Of a stretch of DNA of 64,000 nucleotides, positions 11,001 through 24,560 are shown piece by piece. Below the pieces are notes generated by a model, which saw only the letters and a list, made by a program, of their open reading frames with translations, was not told the origin of the DNA and did no database searches. The stretch's first letter is position 1. The number at the start of each line of letters is the position of its first letter. The DNA comes from Isoetes taiwanensis (lineage: Eukaryota; Streptophyta; Lycopodiopsida; Isoetales; Isoetaceae). Made by a program: the position numbers and the translations under genes. The stretch covers positions 6,257,890 to 6,321,889 of the forward strand of contig JAJEKV010000030.1 of NCBI GenBank assembly GCA_021234155.1, written 5' to 3'.

Positions 11001-14000
11001 TTACACCATCCATGCCCATAAATGATGGTGCCCTAACCTATATATTTAGAGAATACCCTAACTATAGGGGAGATGATATATTGAACTCCGGGCTGCTTCA
11101 TAGAAGTTAGATTGTTATCAAGTAGTTAGAATGCAAATAGATTAGAGTTCCATCTCTTCATTTGTCTCTCCCAAGCTCTTTTGAGGAGAGGATCAAATGG
11201 GCAATCCCTTGGGCTTGGAGCGCAGCCCATATGCCTACCTCCAAGGGGTCCGTGGACTTGCAGATATCCTCCCATGGCGACCACAAGAGAATAGCCCTAG
11301 GTATTCCAAGAAGGGCAAAGTCCACAAACACCTCTGCACCAAATACCAAAAACTACAGTAGGAAATAAGTGAAATAAGGAGAAAAGAATGGAGAAACTAT
11401 ATTGAATGCACATGCATGTAATGCATAAAGTCATGAAGTCTTTTGGGTATTTGGTCTTATAGGTTTATAGTTGATAGAGGATAGATGCCGGTGGAGAGGA
11501 GACTTTACTCTTCCAACCACAGCCCTTCAACCCGACATTCCATAGCTAGTTAGACTCTCCCAAAGTCATACATACATGCCTTTAGATACCACAAGGGCGG
11601 CTAGACCCATCAACAATAAGGCTTAAACTTATGTCTATCCCTCCAAAAGATCCTGTGAGGTGGACTTGACTTAAAGATGAAGATAACAATGCCCCTTGCC
11701 TAAAATGGAGGTTTTATGACCTTGGCATTCTATTCTCACCACCCATTTTATTTCAAAGTGTAATAAGAAGATTGAAATATCATCTCAATAATCATTTATG
11801 CCAATTTTAATGCCAACTAAGGAGGCATTCTCACTTGATCTGACTCACATGAAGCGAAATCTATCGCAATATGAAACAAACAACAGAACAAGCTCAATGT
11901 GATCTATAGCCAACAAATAAAATAAAGAGGAGAAAAACTTCTCAAGCACTTAAAAAGTTCTTTTTTTGCTACTTACTTTATCCAACCAAGTAGAGTCGGA
12001 AATGGTATAACGGAAGATGCATCCTATTTTGCAAGCTCAAATGACTTTGTGATGTTACTTTTTCTCTCAATAAAGATGAAATATTGTCTTGGGTGCAATA
12101 CTTGATCGAGAGTTGTCACACATGTAAAAACTCTTTTTGTTCTTTGATTTTGCTCATCCATGTTCGGTAACTTTGTTTAGCTAGGTTTCTAATATGATTA
12201 TTTCCTCGAAAGAATCCTTCAAAGACGAGTGATGGCATGAGCATGTAATTGAGTAATAATCAAGGACCATTTGCTAGGCTCATAGGCTTTCTATGAATAT
12301 ATCTTCAAACATTTTGGCATGTTCCAAACATATCGGGTAAATGTAGGGAATGATAATTGCTGTAGAGAGGATGGGGACATGAGAGTAGTGGAGAGTTCTT
12401 TTTGGCATCATAATTTGTCAAAAGGATTAAACATTTTGGGTTGAATTTTTGACAGAATTATAGCATTATGCCATTCTAAAAGAAACCGACTCTATAGAAT
12501 AGCCTACAAAATGATATCGCAAAGGCCCTCACGCCGCCGAACAACCTTGAGGGGTAATCGCGAAATCTTGCTTCATTAATATTCAAAAATGACTATGTGG
12601 ACAGTCTAGATGTAAGGGAAGTTGAGAGGTCCAAAGAAAACTCCGTATTTTAGACATTTGGTCTTTTCTTGTTCATCCTAAAATGGAACCCTAATATGTA
12701 TTTGCTCGGCTTCTGCAATAACCAAATCATTTGAAATTAGGGAAACAATATGGAAAAATGCGCCCTCTAGAAATACTATAAATTCACTAAAGTATCAAGT
12801 CACCTTTGTTCTTTCATTAACACATGCCGATTAACACCGGTTTTCAATTTAAGTAGGAACTAGCCAAAGGAGTTTATAGTATTGTATTGAATCACGGCAC
12901 ATTAGACCCCGCCAAGCAGTCCATAGATGAAAAAGTTACATGCATGTTTTGATCAACTCAAAAGGAAAAACTAACAAAACTCGAGGGTGATGTGGTGATG
13001 ATGATCTGATTTAATTTTAGAGGAAATGATAGCGCGATCTTGCCGTAAATTCTTAACCCCTACTAGAAATATCAAGTGGCGGTGGTGAACTTCTCTCGTA
13101 TCAATTGCTAATAGACTTCGAGATGCATATTTCTCCCCCATTATAAATGGATAGAATATATATATCCAAAGAGGATGCTTCATTGCCCGCATTGTATTGT
13201 GGTGTGAAAAGTGGCTCTTGATATAAGGAAAGTTGGACCACAAATTGTTGAATGGCCCAGAATTGGCTCCTTATTTCACGATAAGCAGGCATGGGCTTCT
13301 TTTCAATGTGGTTCTTATAGTTAGTAGCGAGTCGACCTCTTCCACTCCTCTTGATCCAAATGATCTGAATGTGATAGTGCTTTTCGTGCCCTTGGCTTCT
13401 CCCATCATTTCATATACTTCCAATTTGCTACTAGTATTCCTCCCTCCTAGTACTTACAGGACAGACTTGTTGTTTCTTCTAGCTCTCATGTTGATGATTC
13501 TGTTGGATGTATCTCCTCATGGTTGGGATGCGAGGCTATCATATGTCTAATATAACTCGCTATTGGTGTACTAAATGAGCCTTGGTAGAGGGTTAATTTG
13601 AAGAAAGTTGCAAGGAAAAAAAATAGTTACAAATTAATGTGAGTCCGGTCCTTCCATCACGGTGCTTTTCATCTTTCTTTCTCCTGTGATTTTGTAGGCA
13701 TGACAACTTGATGTCAAAGTGATAAGTACCTATATATTGTGGAGTATATTGACTATGATGAGGCGCCAAATGCCTCAAAGTAATACAAGTGAAATGCTTT
13801 TGCTCATTATGAGTGGTTCGCTAGGTGTGTTCGTTGCCTCTAGGTTAGGTTTTAGTCTCATTACAATATCTATGATGTATTTTGATCTTTATAGTCTTTA
13901 GTCGCCCTTCAAAAAGGAAAAATATATTCATAATATTTTAAGTATTCCATTTTTTCCAAAAATAAAAAATATAATGCCAAACTATTTGTTAAAATTTTAA

Positions 14001-14920
14001 ATCCATCTAAGATTATCCTTCCACATCTAACTTGATCTACCTCTTATGGCAAATACATTTCATTTGCATTGCCCATTCAAATACGTATTAGAAGCATAGT
14101 ACCAACCCATCAATAATGACTTACAAATAACTACTCAAACATAAAAGCCCACATGCATTTCCAAATATACATATCTGAAATTTTCTTTTCATTCCAAAAC
14201 TTTAACATTCAAAGACATCTAATGTGTCCAATTAAGTAAAGGGAAACAACAATCTATTGTAATCCTGGTAGTTAATAAGAAAAATGGCTACATGTTCTCA
14301 AAAATAAATAAGGATTGGCGGATCTCTTTTAGTTTTGACCATAACAAGATAGAATAAGATAACAAATTGGAATTTAAAGACTTTTATTCTTTGCTAGGAT
14401 CACGTAGAACTAAAAGTTATTCGTCAAATTTTTCAATTAGCCGTTTAGAAGAAAAATCAACCAAATTATAGGTCATTTCTTCAAATTTTCCTTGAGAGGA
14501 TTTTATGAGCAACACATATTCAAATAATCAATTTGATCGTTCAAATAAATAATCAAAGATTTTTTGAAATGTGAGCCATTTAACTCATGGTTGGACACTA
14601 AATATCGCCTCCTTCACAAATTTCTCTTTGTCCCCCATTCATGAACTTTTTTTCTATTGTTCCGGTCAAGAGAGGCTAGTGATCCACACTTTCTTAGGCA
14701 TGAATAGCATTAGTTTAGATTTAGCGTGAGTGAGTTACAAATATGTATTTTTGGAATTATTTTGAAAATTATAAAGAAAAGTTAGGATGTAAATGAGAAC
14801 ACATATTTAGAAATTTTTTCATAAAGAGATGATACATAACCAATACAATGTAATCTTCAAGGAAACCTTGTCCCCAACTTCAAAACCATATAGGACAATC
14901 CATGGCCTCACTTGTTTCTA
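11001..14920. other. AT-rich spacer with no recognised gene
   Basis: Only short scattered ORFs with no family resemblance are present (for example 11158-11349 minus and 13233-13550 plus). Homopolymer A/T runs are frequent. Nothing here supports a gene. Confidence 0.5.
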
Positions 14921-14927
14921 CTTACGT

Positions 14928-15040
14928 GTATTTATTTTGCAACCATGATAGGAATTCCCACCTTGATATATTCTTTATGTTTGTATTTATTTTGGTAAAC
15001 CATGATATAAATTCCCACCTTGATATATTCTTTATGTTTG
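14928..15040. repeat. 55-bp tandem duplication
   Basis: Two adjacent copies start at 14928 and 14983 and share GTATTTATTTTG, AACCATGATA and ATTCCCACCTTGATATATTC. They are nearly identical, so the duplication is recent. Confidence 0.8.
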
Positions 15041-18000
15041 TTAGTAATTTTGAAATTGTGGATCCCAACGAAACTTTAATATACCTTAGAATAATGTTGA
15101 ATGGTTAATGGAGTACCTTTTCATTTAAGAGCAGGGGCGAAAGGCACTAGTAATAGCAGTGGGACCCAAGGGGGGCAATGAATGGGAGCCCATCTGGGAG
15201 GGAAGGGAGAGGGGAGTCTGAGGGAGGCTGAGGAGTAGAAGGTGCGGATGAGGGTAAGAGGAGACCAATGTGGTCATCCTTGATGAAAGAGAGCGAAACC
15301 AAGATGGGCCAAAGAACCCTACCAATAAAGGCATGATTGCGGTAATCCCACCAACCTGGCCCAAACCTAGATATACTCTATGCCAATGTAGATAATACAA
15401 ATTCTCTCGTCACAATAGGGTGTACGGCAGGCTATCTGTATCGATCATAGTTGAAGTTGATTTGGAATGCCAGGTTATACATCGTCAACAGATTTGGTAT
15501 TTGTCGTGTTTCCATAATAGTGCATTGGCAATCCCCAATAATATGCTTCTGAATGATCTCCGAATTCAGTGAAAAATCCCATCAATGCTGCCAGGAAAGA
15601 ATTTGCTATTGCATCTATGCTCGTATCTCTTGATGTCCTATCTCCTCTCTTCCCCCATTAGGATGTATTACTGTCAGGAAGTCCCTATTATACCTTTGTT
15701 GTTTCCAAACAACTTCTGTAGATAAAAACGATCCCAGCCTTTTTAGTTGTCTTCCATTTTGTTATTCCTAGTGTATTTTAAATTTCTGGCTTCTTAATTA
15801 TATTCACTATGATGCCATGGACGTTAGAAATTTTCTTACCTGTCTAGTATCTTTATCTTGCATTATATAAAAAGCAAGTAAAAGTAGTTTTCTTACGCAT
15901 TATCATTGAGGCAAATGGACTTGTTAATCACAGATGGGTACAAGCAGCTCTGGTTTCGGAAGTGTATTGCTGACAGTTAGACCAGAACATCTTTGCACCA
16001 TAGGGACACAAGCATATGTTGGTCCCTCAATCTGTATCTTTGCTTCGCCAAATTTCTTTACAAAGGGGCATTAGGAGGTTATTTACATCCATGAACATTT
16101 TGCTACCATTCAAATACATAGCATTAAATACAGTGATGTTCTCCCCAATTCAACGAATCCACCTTGCACGGGCAATTAACAGCGCCACTAGTATATTGAA
16201 AAAAGTCCTGCTTTAGAAACCAGCTTTTTGGTTTTGTCTTATTGTATTTGTCTGTGTCAATGGTACTCTTCCAAAAATGATGTAAACAATTGTAAATGTT
16301 AATAGAATGACAAATAGTCCCAATCGACAATACACCCGTCGATACGTAAAATTCTTTGCAGGCGTGCTGTTACAAAATAAATTTTTGAGAGAATCAAAAG
16401 CCATTTACACAAATGGAAGGATTAAGTATAAGGACGAAGATGGTTTTACATTAAAAGAATTTGAGCAAAAAATTGTATAAAAGGTAATAAGACATTGATT
16501 AAAATTCTTGAAAGCAGAATATTTGATGGGAAACGTAAACTAAAGCATTGGTTCATAAGGAAGAATACGATATAATCGTGAGAATAAAGGCGGTGGCTCC
16601 CATGAATCCCAATCTATTTCACCCATATCTGTTAGATTAAATAAAACTATGTTAGGTTTTAATCAAAATTAAAAATTTAATGTCCAATAATAATACTAAC
16701 ATATGGGAATATATAGACAACAAAAATTAACCCCCAATTCGCCTTATTGGTTCTATTTTTTCTTTTTTTTGCCATGAATTGTATGGGATGCACAAATCCT
16801 TAAACTTACTTTTTAAAATGAAAGTTCCATTTCCAGCTTAAAATGTAGGTTACACCATGGCTCATAGTAGAAATCGAACAATTTGCACTATTCATTATCC
16901 ATTATACTAAGGGTACTCTTTGTGGAAATTACATAGAATATGGCCACATAACATTATTACTTAAAAATCTTGAATGACATCATAGCTCATAAGTAGAATC
17001 AAACAATTTATACTATTCATTATAACTTCATTATGTGATGATGAATAGAATAACGTCCTTCAATATAAAAAATCTATACTATTCATTATCCACTATTAAG
17101 GATGCCAATTGTGGAAATTTATTAGAACATGGCGGAGTTAACGTTTAATTACATTTCTTAATGAACAAAGATCTAATTCTTTATGGTTCTATATTTAATC
17201 TTGGCGTTCATGGAAATTGGTGGCATAATAAATCTAAACTTGGACAATAACAAAAAGAGTAAAGCCTACGGAGTATCCATATCAAATGGGGGAACATAAC
17301 CAAAATACTTGTAGTCTACTTTAAAACAATAGAACAAACTTTTAACTTCTGCAATCTAAGTTGTTTTATCTTTCCCAATATGCCAATGCTACTTTTGCCT
17401 TATATTTGAGACGTGTTAAGATATAAGAAGGCATTGGGATTGTATACTAAAAAACAGTTGTTCATGCAATCTGCGGACACAATCTGATGGGTTTTTGGGA
17501 TCTTTTCTCAAGACATTTTGATCACCTCGCCATATGTCCTCAAACATGATATTGAGATTAAGTGTACCATGATGCATCATTTGCAGGTCTCTCAAAGATA
17601 CCTATGTTGCTTGAGTTTTTCCCTCGAACCCAGCCGGGTGTTCTTTAATCTACTTGATGATACACTTATTGTATCTTTGTTTGGGTCCCATAGGCCAATT
17701 GGTCCCTCATGGATGATAAATTCAATTCAATTGGACATGTAACATACGTAGCATAGAAGGCACTTAAATACGATCGGTAGCTTTATTAGGCTCTAGGTTG
17801 CGGGTTTCAGGTTTTATTGGACTCTAAAACTTGTATGGATTGAACAAGGTTAAATGCCAAATATCAAAAAATAAGTATTAGACTCTACGTCATGGGCAAG
17901 TTGGACAAGTCAAATATCTCAAGACGGTAAAAGAAGTTCTTAGAGCATGGATTAAAACCAACGCACTGGCCCTCTGTGCGATCTAGCATTGTTGCCTCAA

Positions 18001-20400
18001 AATGCATAAAGGGTCTTTTATATATACAATATAAAAATTATTATATAAATGTGGGATTTGGATCCCCCCAATTTGAATGGTGAGGATTCGCCCTTACGTT
18101 TGGACGGTGAAGACGATTCTTTTCACATGAACTCAAAATCCCTACCTCCTGAGCGCTCCAGGGGAATCCTCCGCGATCAGGTATGGCCCTAAAGTCGCAT
18201 TGCCAGACTCCGAATCCATCTTCAGAGATGTCAATAGTTGGTAATCTGGTTGAAATATTCACCTGGATTTTCATGTTCTCGCCAGTTCAGTGCTTCGTCA
18301 AGCTTTTTTATAGAGACGCAGCTTTGAAGCACGAACCTGCCCTTACCATTAGCTTCAAATCTATTCTAGGTATGGTGTGGATGTTTTCGTCTTGGTTGCT
18401 TCTTTATTCTTTCCCGTGCATCTTTAGCAGTATTTTTTTTTCTTTGCCTATGGTTTTGCAAGACATATATTATAACAGGAACTTTCAGGCAGGCTGCAAA
18501 AGTTTACCAGAAAAGAACAGACTTGGAGAGATGAGACGGCATTGTTAAAATTGTCTTTTCCTTTCTACATCAACCATGGAATAATGGGAAACAAATGTTT
18601 AGAAATATTAAAAGAGGTTTCAATTGGTGAACATTTCATTGGCTTTGCAAACAGATCTGCATGAAGTGCGAGATTCGGGTTATGGCACAGGATTATAGCC
18701 ATTATAATACAGGTCTGGCTATTGTGCATTTTATTACAAGATAGAAAGATAGAGTGATAGACATGAGCTAATTGAATTAGTCATGATCAACTATTCCACT
18801 TCTACCTAGCTATCAATCTCATCAAGGCATTCGTTATCACATGTTGTATACATTTTAGATCTGTAACTTCGCTATGGAAGTGTGAGCATAAAATTAGGTT
18901 TATATACACCAACTTAGCTTTGCGGTACCCACCATTGCAGATTAAACTTCAGGATTGAGGCTTCAAAGTGATCCCCAAAAACTCGGCATCCATAGGCAAG
19001 CAAACTATATAATACCACCAATTCAAAGGGATTTTGTGTGGTTGGTCAGCTCGTTATGCAATATTACTAAAAATGGTGCCCAACAATGCTAGGCATTTTC
19101 TTTTCAAATCTAACTTATAACACTGGTTCAATAGCCTTAGAAATTTAGGACTCAGTAACTACCTTTCAAAATAACTGCTATTTTACAAGAATTTCAAAGT
19201 TGCAAAACATGGATGGAACAATGTGGGCGATATGAAAGTGCAAATATTGCAGATGGATGTAGATGAATGATAATGTTTGCCTGCCGTGATGCTAGAAGGT
19301 AATACTGAGTTTTAGTCTTTTCTTTCAAATCTGCAATTTGTGCCTTAGAATAAAAGTTTTATACGAGGCTACAAGTACAACACTCTTGGTAGTCCTATAT
19401 GAAACACCCATACAAATACAAACGCATCTCTACTTACAAATGTGACATCTCTAACAACGCCGAGCATCGTTTACTATGGCCTTACAGGGTTGCAAACTTT
19501 GCTAGATTTATGAAAGAATTATATTGCTAAATTTGTGAAATACGGATGGTTTGGACACATTTTGGAAGATGATTCAGGGACATGTATTTTGAAATGGCCA
19601 AATTTAAATCCAAAACTATTCTTTATTCCCGGACATTGCCTCCTCATTCCATGCCCGTGTAGCATAAACCCAAAGTTTTTATATACACTATATTAGAAAC
19701 CTTAGGTTGTATTACCTTGTTAGATAGTCTAGCTAGCGTAAAGACTGAAGGATTAGCTAAAGACATTTGTAAAATAGTTTATCTAGCATTGAAGGTTGGC
19801 TGCCTAACGATTTTACCTCTTATCATTCCAGTTTGCTCCCTCAGGTTCGCGAAATCGAAAGGCGTTCAGGTGAATCTACAACGCACTAAGATTGGAGAAA
19901 AACTTTAAGCTTTTTGAGTTTCATGTGTTGAACAAAATTGGGTACACCTCAGTTTTGGGTTTTAAGCAAAAGTCAGGGGAACACTAGAAACCAACCGGTT
20001 GAAATTTCACAAATTTTTTGGATCGGTTAGTGTGTCGTAATTTTCTTAAGATTTTCTATTAAAGACAATAGAAATTTCTGACTCTAAACATAAGATAATC
20101 CGACGATCAAAAGTAACCATAGGAAATTTTCCGGTGGTACCTAAAACTTTCCCCAACACCGGTACACCTCCTTCATTTTGCAAATCGATTTGCTGCTTCT
20201 GTTATAGGAATCGCATTTTGAGTTTTGGCTTTTCTTTTTGGGGCTCGATTCCAAAAGTACCACAGAGTATTATTGAACAAGTCAAGCATAACTAGCAACT
20301 AAGCCCCAAGCCTGCATTGCTGGGGCTATAAGGGAAACCTGTTAATGATAGACTGCTTGAACTAAGATTTTTTCAAGGCTTTTCAAGTGGTTCGAAAAGG
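15041..20400. other. Spacer with diverged 130-bp repeats near 16.85-17.14 kb; no recognised gene
   Basis: Around 16850-17140 a motif of CTCATAGTAGAA..., CAATTT, ACTATTCATTATCCA and GTGGAAATT recurs about three times with strong divergence. A slightly GC-richer patch at 15125-15400 has a minus-strand frame of 91 codons without resemblance to a family. No other supported feature was seen. Confidence 0.4.
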
Positions 20401-20410
20401 ACTGTTGAAA

Positions 20411-21752
20411 CTAAGTAGTGCTATTATAGAGGTTATTCAACAACTCTGTTGGTAAAGAGAGTATTAGCAGGTACTTGCTTTCATATTTTCCTTTCAGATC
20501 TACGGTGTGTAAAGCAAAAGCACTATAATGCAAATAAACAGATTTAACTGAACCACTTTTCAAATTCCACAAACACCAATTTTCAACCAATCGCATGTCA
20601 AAGACACTGATCCTCTGTTTTAACGCCTCCTGTAATAGCATATTGTCCTAAAGTTTGATTTGATAGTTAAATACAACTAGTGTCAATAAATGATGATAGG
20701 TGAAAATACTACACGATCTTGGGCATATAGCAGGCCCATATCAAAGCATTTCAACCTTCAATAAATAGGAGATTTCTGAACATAGTTTTCATGCAATTTA
20801 GACTTTCGATTTTACATGTTATAGAGACATGGCAGTGTCAGGAACCAAGAACAACTTATATTTTGCAAACAGAAGTTCCAAGTCTAAAGGTAAAATACCA
20901 TCTTTCAAAATTCCATGCCCATTGTGCCTAAGCAAAGCACACAATGCAAAAGCAGATGTAACTGTATCTCCTGAATGACTTTTTCAATCCAACCAGTGCT
21001 GCTAATTTTTCAATCCCAGCAACATTAATTTCATTGGAAAATAATCCTTCCGTTTACAGCCTCTTTCTGTAGTAGTATATCGTCTGAAGTTTTATTGAAG
21101 ATAAATGGATTGGAAGCTCTTGTTGTCAAGAAGAACCACTATATCCATTATGAAGAGGAATAAGTCACGTCAATGGCAGCAGCATCAGCCTCACTAGCAT
21201 CATTCAACTTTATGGTTCAAATGAAGAATGGAGATCCAAAACATGTTACTATATTATAAATAACCCTTTAGAGGATCTTATGTATCTATTTGTCTCTAAA
21301 AAGGAAAGAGGCATCATTTAAAAGATGTTGCATATGAAAATGTTGCAACAATGAGAACTCTAACGACATATTTATACCATATTTGCTTATCTCCTTCCAT
21401 AAGTTTCAGAGTGTTAAGTACAAGCATAGTATCAAATGGCCTGACAACTTATTTTCTGCAGGCAAAGATGCAACGCTTGATGAATATGTATTACAAGGAC
21501 ACAATGAATACAATAGAAGAGATCTTGTCCAAGTCGGTAGCTATAAATATAATCATTCAATTAACCATCCCAAAGCTTATGCTTTCACATTGGTCTGATG
21601 GGACCTTTAAGTTCAAATACAGCTGGAATTTCTACCTGTTCTGCCATAAGAACAGCACCTAAGAATATGAACTAATGATCGTCTTTAATCATTCAACCTT
21701 CCAAGCATAGATACAACGCCTCTCTTCAGAGATCTTGGGCATATAGCAGGCC
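20411..21752. repeat. Diverged direct duplication, spacing about 0.5 and 1.0 kb
   Basis: On the minus strand, segments near 20640-20480 and 21090-20930 share similar short peptides (MLLQEALKQRIS against a related ILLQ.EAVNGRI) and matching base blocks. A 22-bp block, GATCTTGGGCATATAGCAGG plus CC, occurs exactly at 20715-20736 and 21731-21752. The region may hold decayed repeats of an intronic or transposon sequence. Confidence 0.4.
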
Positions 21753-23239
21753 TAGTTTGTGATTGCTAAGAACAAAAGAAAGATGTTTTGGTTCTGATGG
21801 AGCAAATACTTGCTTCGTTTGGTACAAGATAAGAGGTACAAACTAGAAAATGAATCCAGAATAGATGCAGGAATAGAACTACAGATACATACAACCAAGA
21901 GGACATTTTATGCAGATAATCAACTAACCTGAGAATTTCAAGGGCTATTTTTATTTTATACTGTTGTGAATAATTCATTTGTCGTCCTAGTTTCCAGAAT
22001 AACCATGGATGCCTTTAGTTTTTAATCCTAGACTAGTTTTAGCAGCACTGCAAGGGGCTCAATCTCCCTATTAATTGACCCCTGCTCACAAGAAGATTAT
22101 ATAAAGCATCGGCAGAACAGATATGGGAGAAAAGAAGGTATGGAATTGAACCCTCAACTATATTTTAGCTTTTGACAGTTAATTCGGATTTAATTACCGA
22201 GAACTATGTAAGACTCTTAACAACCATTCCTCAAAGAAGACGAGCTTAACAAACACAACAATTAAAGCCCTATAAAACCATCAGGTTCCAGATAGAGATG
22301 CCTGTTTGCTGGATAGAGATGCCCCTGATTTCTGTGAACTTCTTCAAAAGTTTCTCATCAAACCAATGAGGTTACATGCCCTAAGACATCGGTGTTATGC
22401 TTCATATAATTTTGAAAACAGTTGCATATAATACGGTGAAAGATGCTGCTGTTCATTATCAGTAAAACCGCGCTTTTTCAGTATCTCGATGGCGGTACGC
22501 CTCCTCTTGAATATACGCAAGTCCTGGATACACTTTCAATGTTTCCATTACCGACCACAGTCATCTATTTCGTCATGAGACTAGAGCAGCTTAATATAGA
22601 GGGCACAAGGACCTTATATGTCTATTAGTTCATTGCAGCCATGATATGGCAATGTCAGATACACTATGATATAATGCACAACCTCTTCCTGCATAATCGC
22701 TTCTCAGGCTCATAAAGCTTTTAAAACACATAACCACTTCAAGGCATGAATTCTGTTATTGCCCTGACTCCGCATCAGAACTGCTCATGTAAAGTACTGA
22801 AATCCAAAGAGCTGTGCCAGAAGAATGGCCCATTTCTGCCATATCCACAAATAACAAAGAACTTCTTGGGAGAGGGACTTATTAGGTAGGACAACATCAA
22901 ATAGATATGCTGTCATAAAGAGGTATCATCCAACATAACAGAGACTTAAACAATAGTATGTGCTCAGATTAAAAGTGAATCATATGCAAATTTATGCATC
23001 GACACTAAAGCTCAAAGCTTTGACTAATGGTCGTTAGTGAGGTTCCCTGCTTAGATGTAAGCAAGTTTATAAAATTTTCTACAGCCAAACCCAACAAAAA
23101 TACATAACTGCAGGGGGAAATTACCAGAATCTGCGAAGCTGAGCACATAATTTCCATAGCAAATGACACTTAGGAGCCAAAATTTGTATGCAATTTGAGC
23201 TACAAAGAAATCTAAAACAAGTATGATGTCAGAACTTAC

Positions 23240-23520
23240 CGATTTCTGCAAAACTTCCAATGCAAGTTTCTACAAAGTACTTTTGGGAGCCCCAAACCCT
23301 TTTTGTCGATTGAAGCCCTGCTCGACTCTGTCCAAAATAAGAGCGTCCCGCACAAAGAAGAGATCTCGGACGTAAAAAACAGTTAAAAGTGGCAATTCAG
23401 GCCTATCGGCCTATAACGCCACGTGGCACTTTTTGCCTTCAATACTAGAACAATGTGGGTTGCCTTTAAATCCTTTATTATAAAACTGTGGCGTCCCACA
23501 TTGCGCCACGTGATATGGCT
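23240..23520 (-). promoter_or_regulatory. Possible reverse-strand promoter and non-coding first exon
   Basis: Two CACGTG (G-box) motifs lie at 23420-23425 and 23507-23512, the core bound by plant bZIP and bHLH factors. On the minus strand a stretch without introns runs from about 23350 to 23240 and ends ATCG|GTAAGT, a good splice donor. This arrangement would fit a promoter with a 5'-UTR exon of a gene running towards lower coordinates. No downstream coding exon could be recognised in 18-23 kb, so the call stays tentative. Confidence 0.25.
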
Positions 23521-23799
23521 AAAACCTTGTATTATGGCTTCTCAGCCGTTGGATAACAGCACATTTGGCGGGGATAACAGCACATTTGGCGGCATATTCC
23601 CTCTCCCATAAATCCAGAACGTTCAGCCAGAGTCCTTTGCGAGGTCAAACTGGCCCGACTTTAAAGGGGACATTATTAAAGCACACACACCATTGGATAA
23701 AACGGTATTCTCGCTTTTGTACACGGTTGAAAGCACGTGTTGTAAGTAGTATTCTTTAACAACACTCCATGACTAAACATCACTCTAAGAACATCACAC

Positions 23800-24560
23800 A
23801 ATCACATGAGCACGGGGAATCGAACGCCGTTCAATGGATGCTCATGGCTTAATTCGATCCCCATACAACTTCGGACTTGCAATGTAGACCATGGCTTGGG
23901 GAATCCAACCCCCAACAAGAATCCTATGCCCCAGGCTTACCCGATGAACCAACCTTTGAAGATCTTCAACAAGTTTTTCTTTTTGTGGCTATGGCAAGGA
24001 TCTGCAGTAATGAGCTCAACCCCACCAAAAGCGAGATTATCGAGGAAAGCCTGGGGCAATATGCCCCTCCTTTCATCGTATTATAGAAGGAAAGCATAAG
24101 TCCATAAAAAACTCTCAAGGCAAAAGCGTTAAAAACTCGCAGGCTATCTCGTCCCTCCTTTCATCTCATCAAATGAGCATTTCCAAGTTTTTTCTTCATG
24201 CCCTTCCCCGGCTATGGCCTTCTTTCAGAGATCTTGGGAAGTAATATCACGGCGGAAGCGGGATTCAAACACCGACCCGTGGAAGCGAGTTCAAATACCT
24301 ACAGCCCGACTTATGCTCCTCCTGCTTGAGAATCATGCCGGAAACTGTCAAAATAGACTAATAAGCAAAAAACACCCGCGGTTTCTACTGAGCGCCATAT
24401 TTGCCATAGTTCCACAGAAAAATGGAGGCGCCATAGCTGCCGCAGTGCCTACACAAGCATGGAGCCGCCATAGCCGCCATATTCGCTGTTTGCATTCCGG
24501 CGTGCTTTCACCCTAAATGCCGGAGGAATAAAACCCGGGATTCTTCTATTTTGCATCCAC
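23800..24560. other. GC-richer patch with tRNA-like B-box motifs
   Basis: Near 23815 the minus strand reads GTTCGATTCCCCGTG, the form of a tRNA T-arm and Pol III B box. Similar GATTCAAAC-type motifs recur near 24258 and 24289. No full cloverleaf was found, so these are candidate SINE fragments. The 97- and 100-codon plus-strand ORFs here are not recognised. Confidence 0.25.

Noticed and set aside
13233-13550. 105-codon plus-strand ORF as a membrane protein gene
   Set aside because: The leucine/serine-rich product arises from T-rich DNA, and there are no supporting motifs, neighbours or splice signals.
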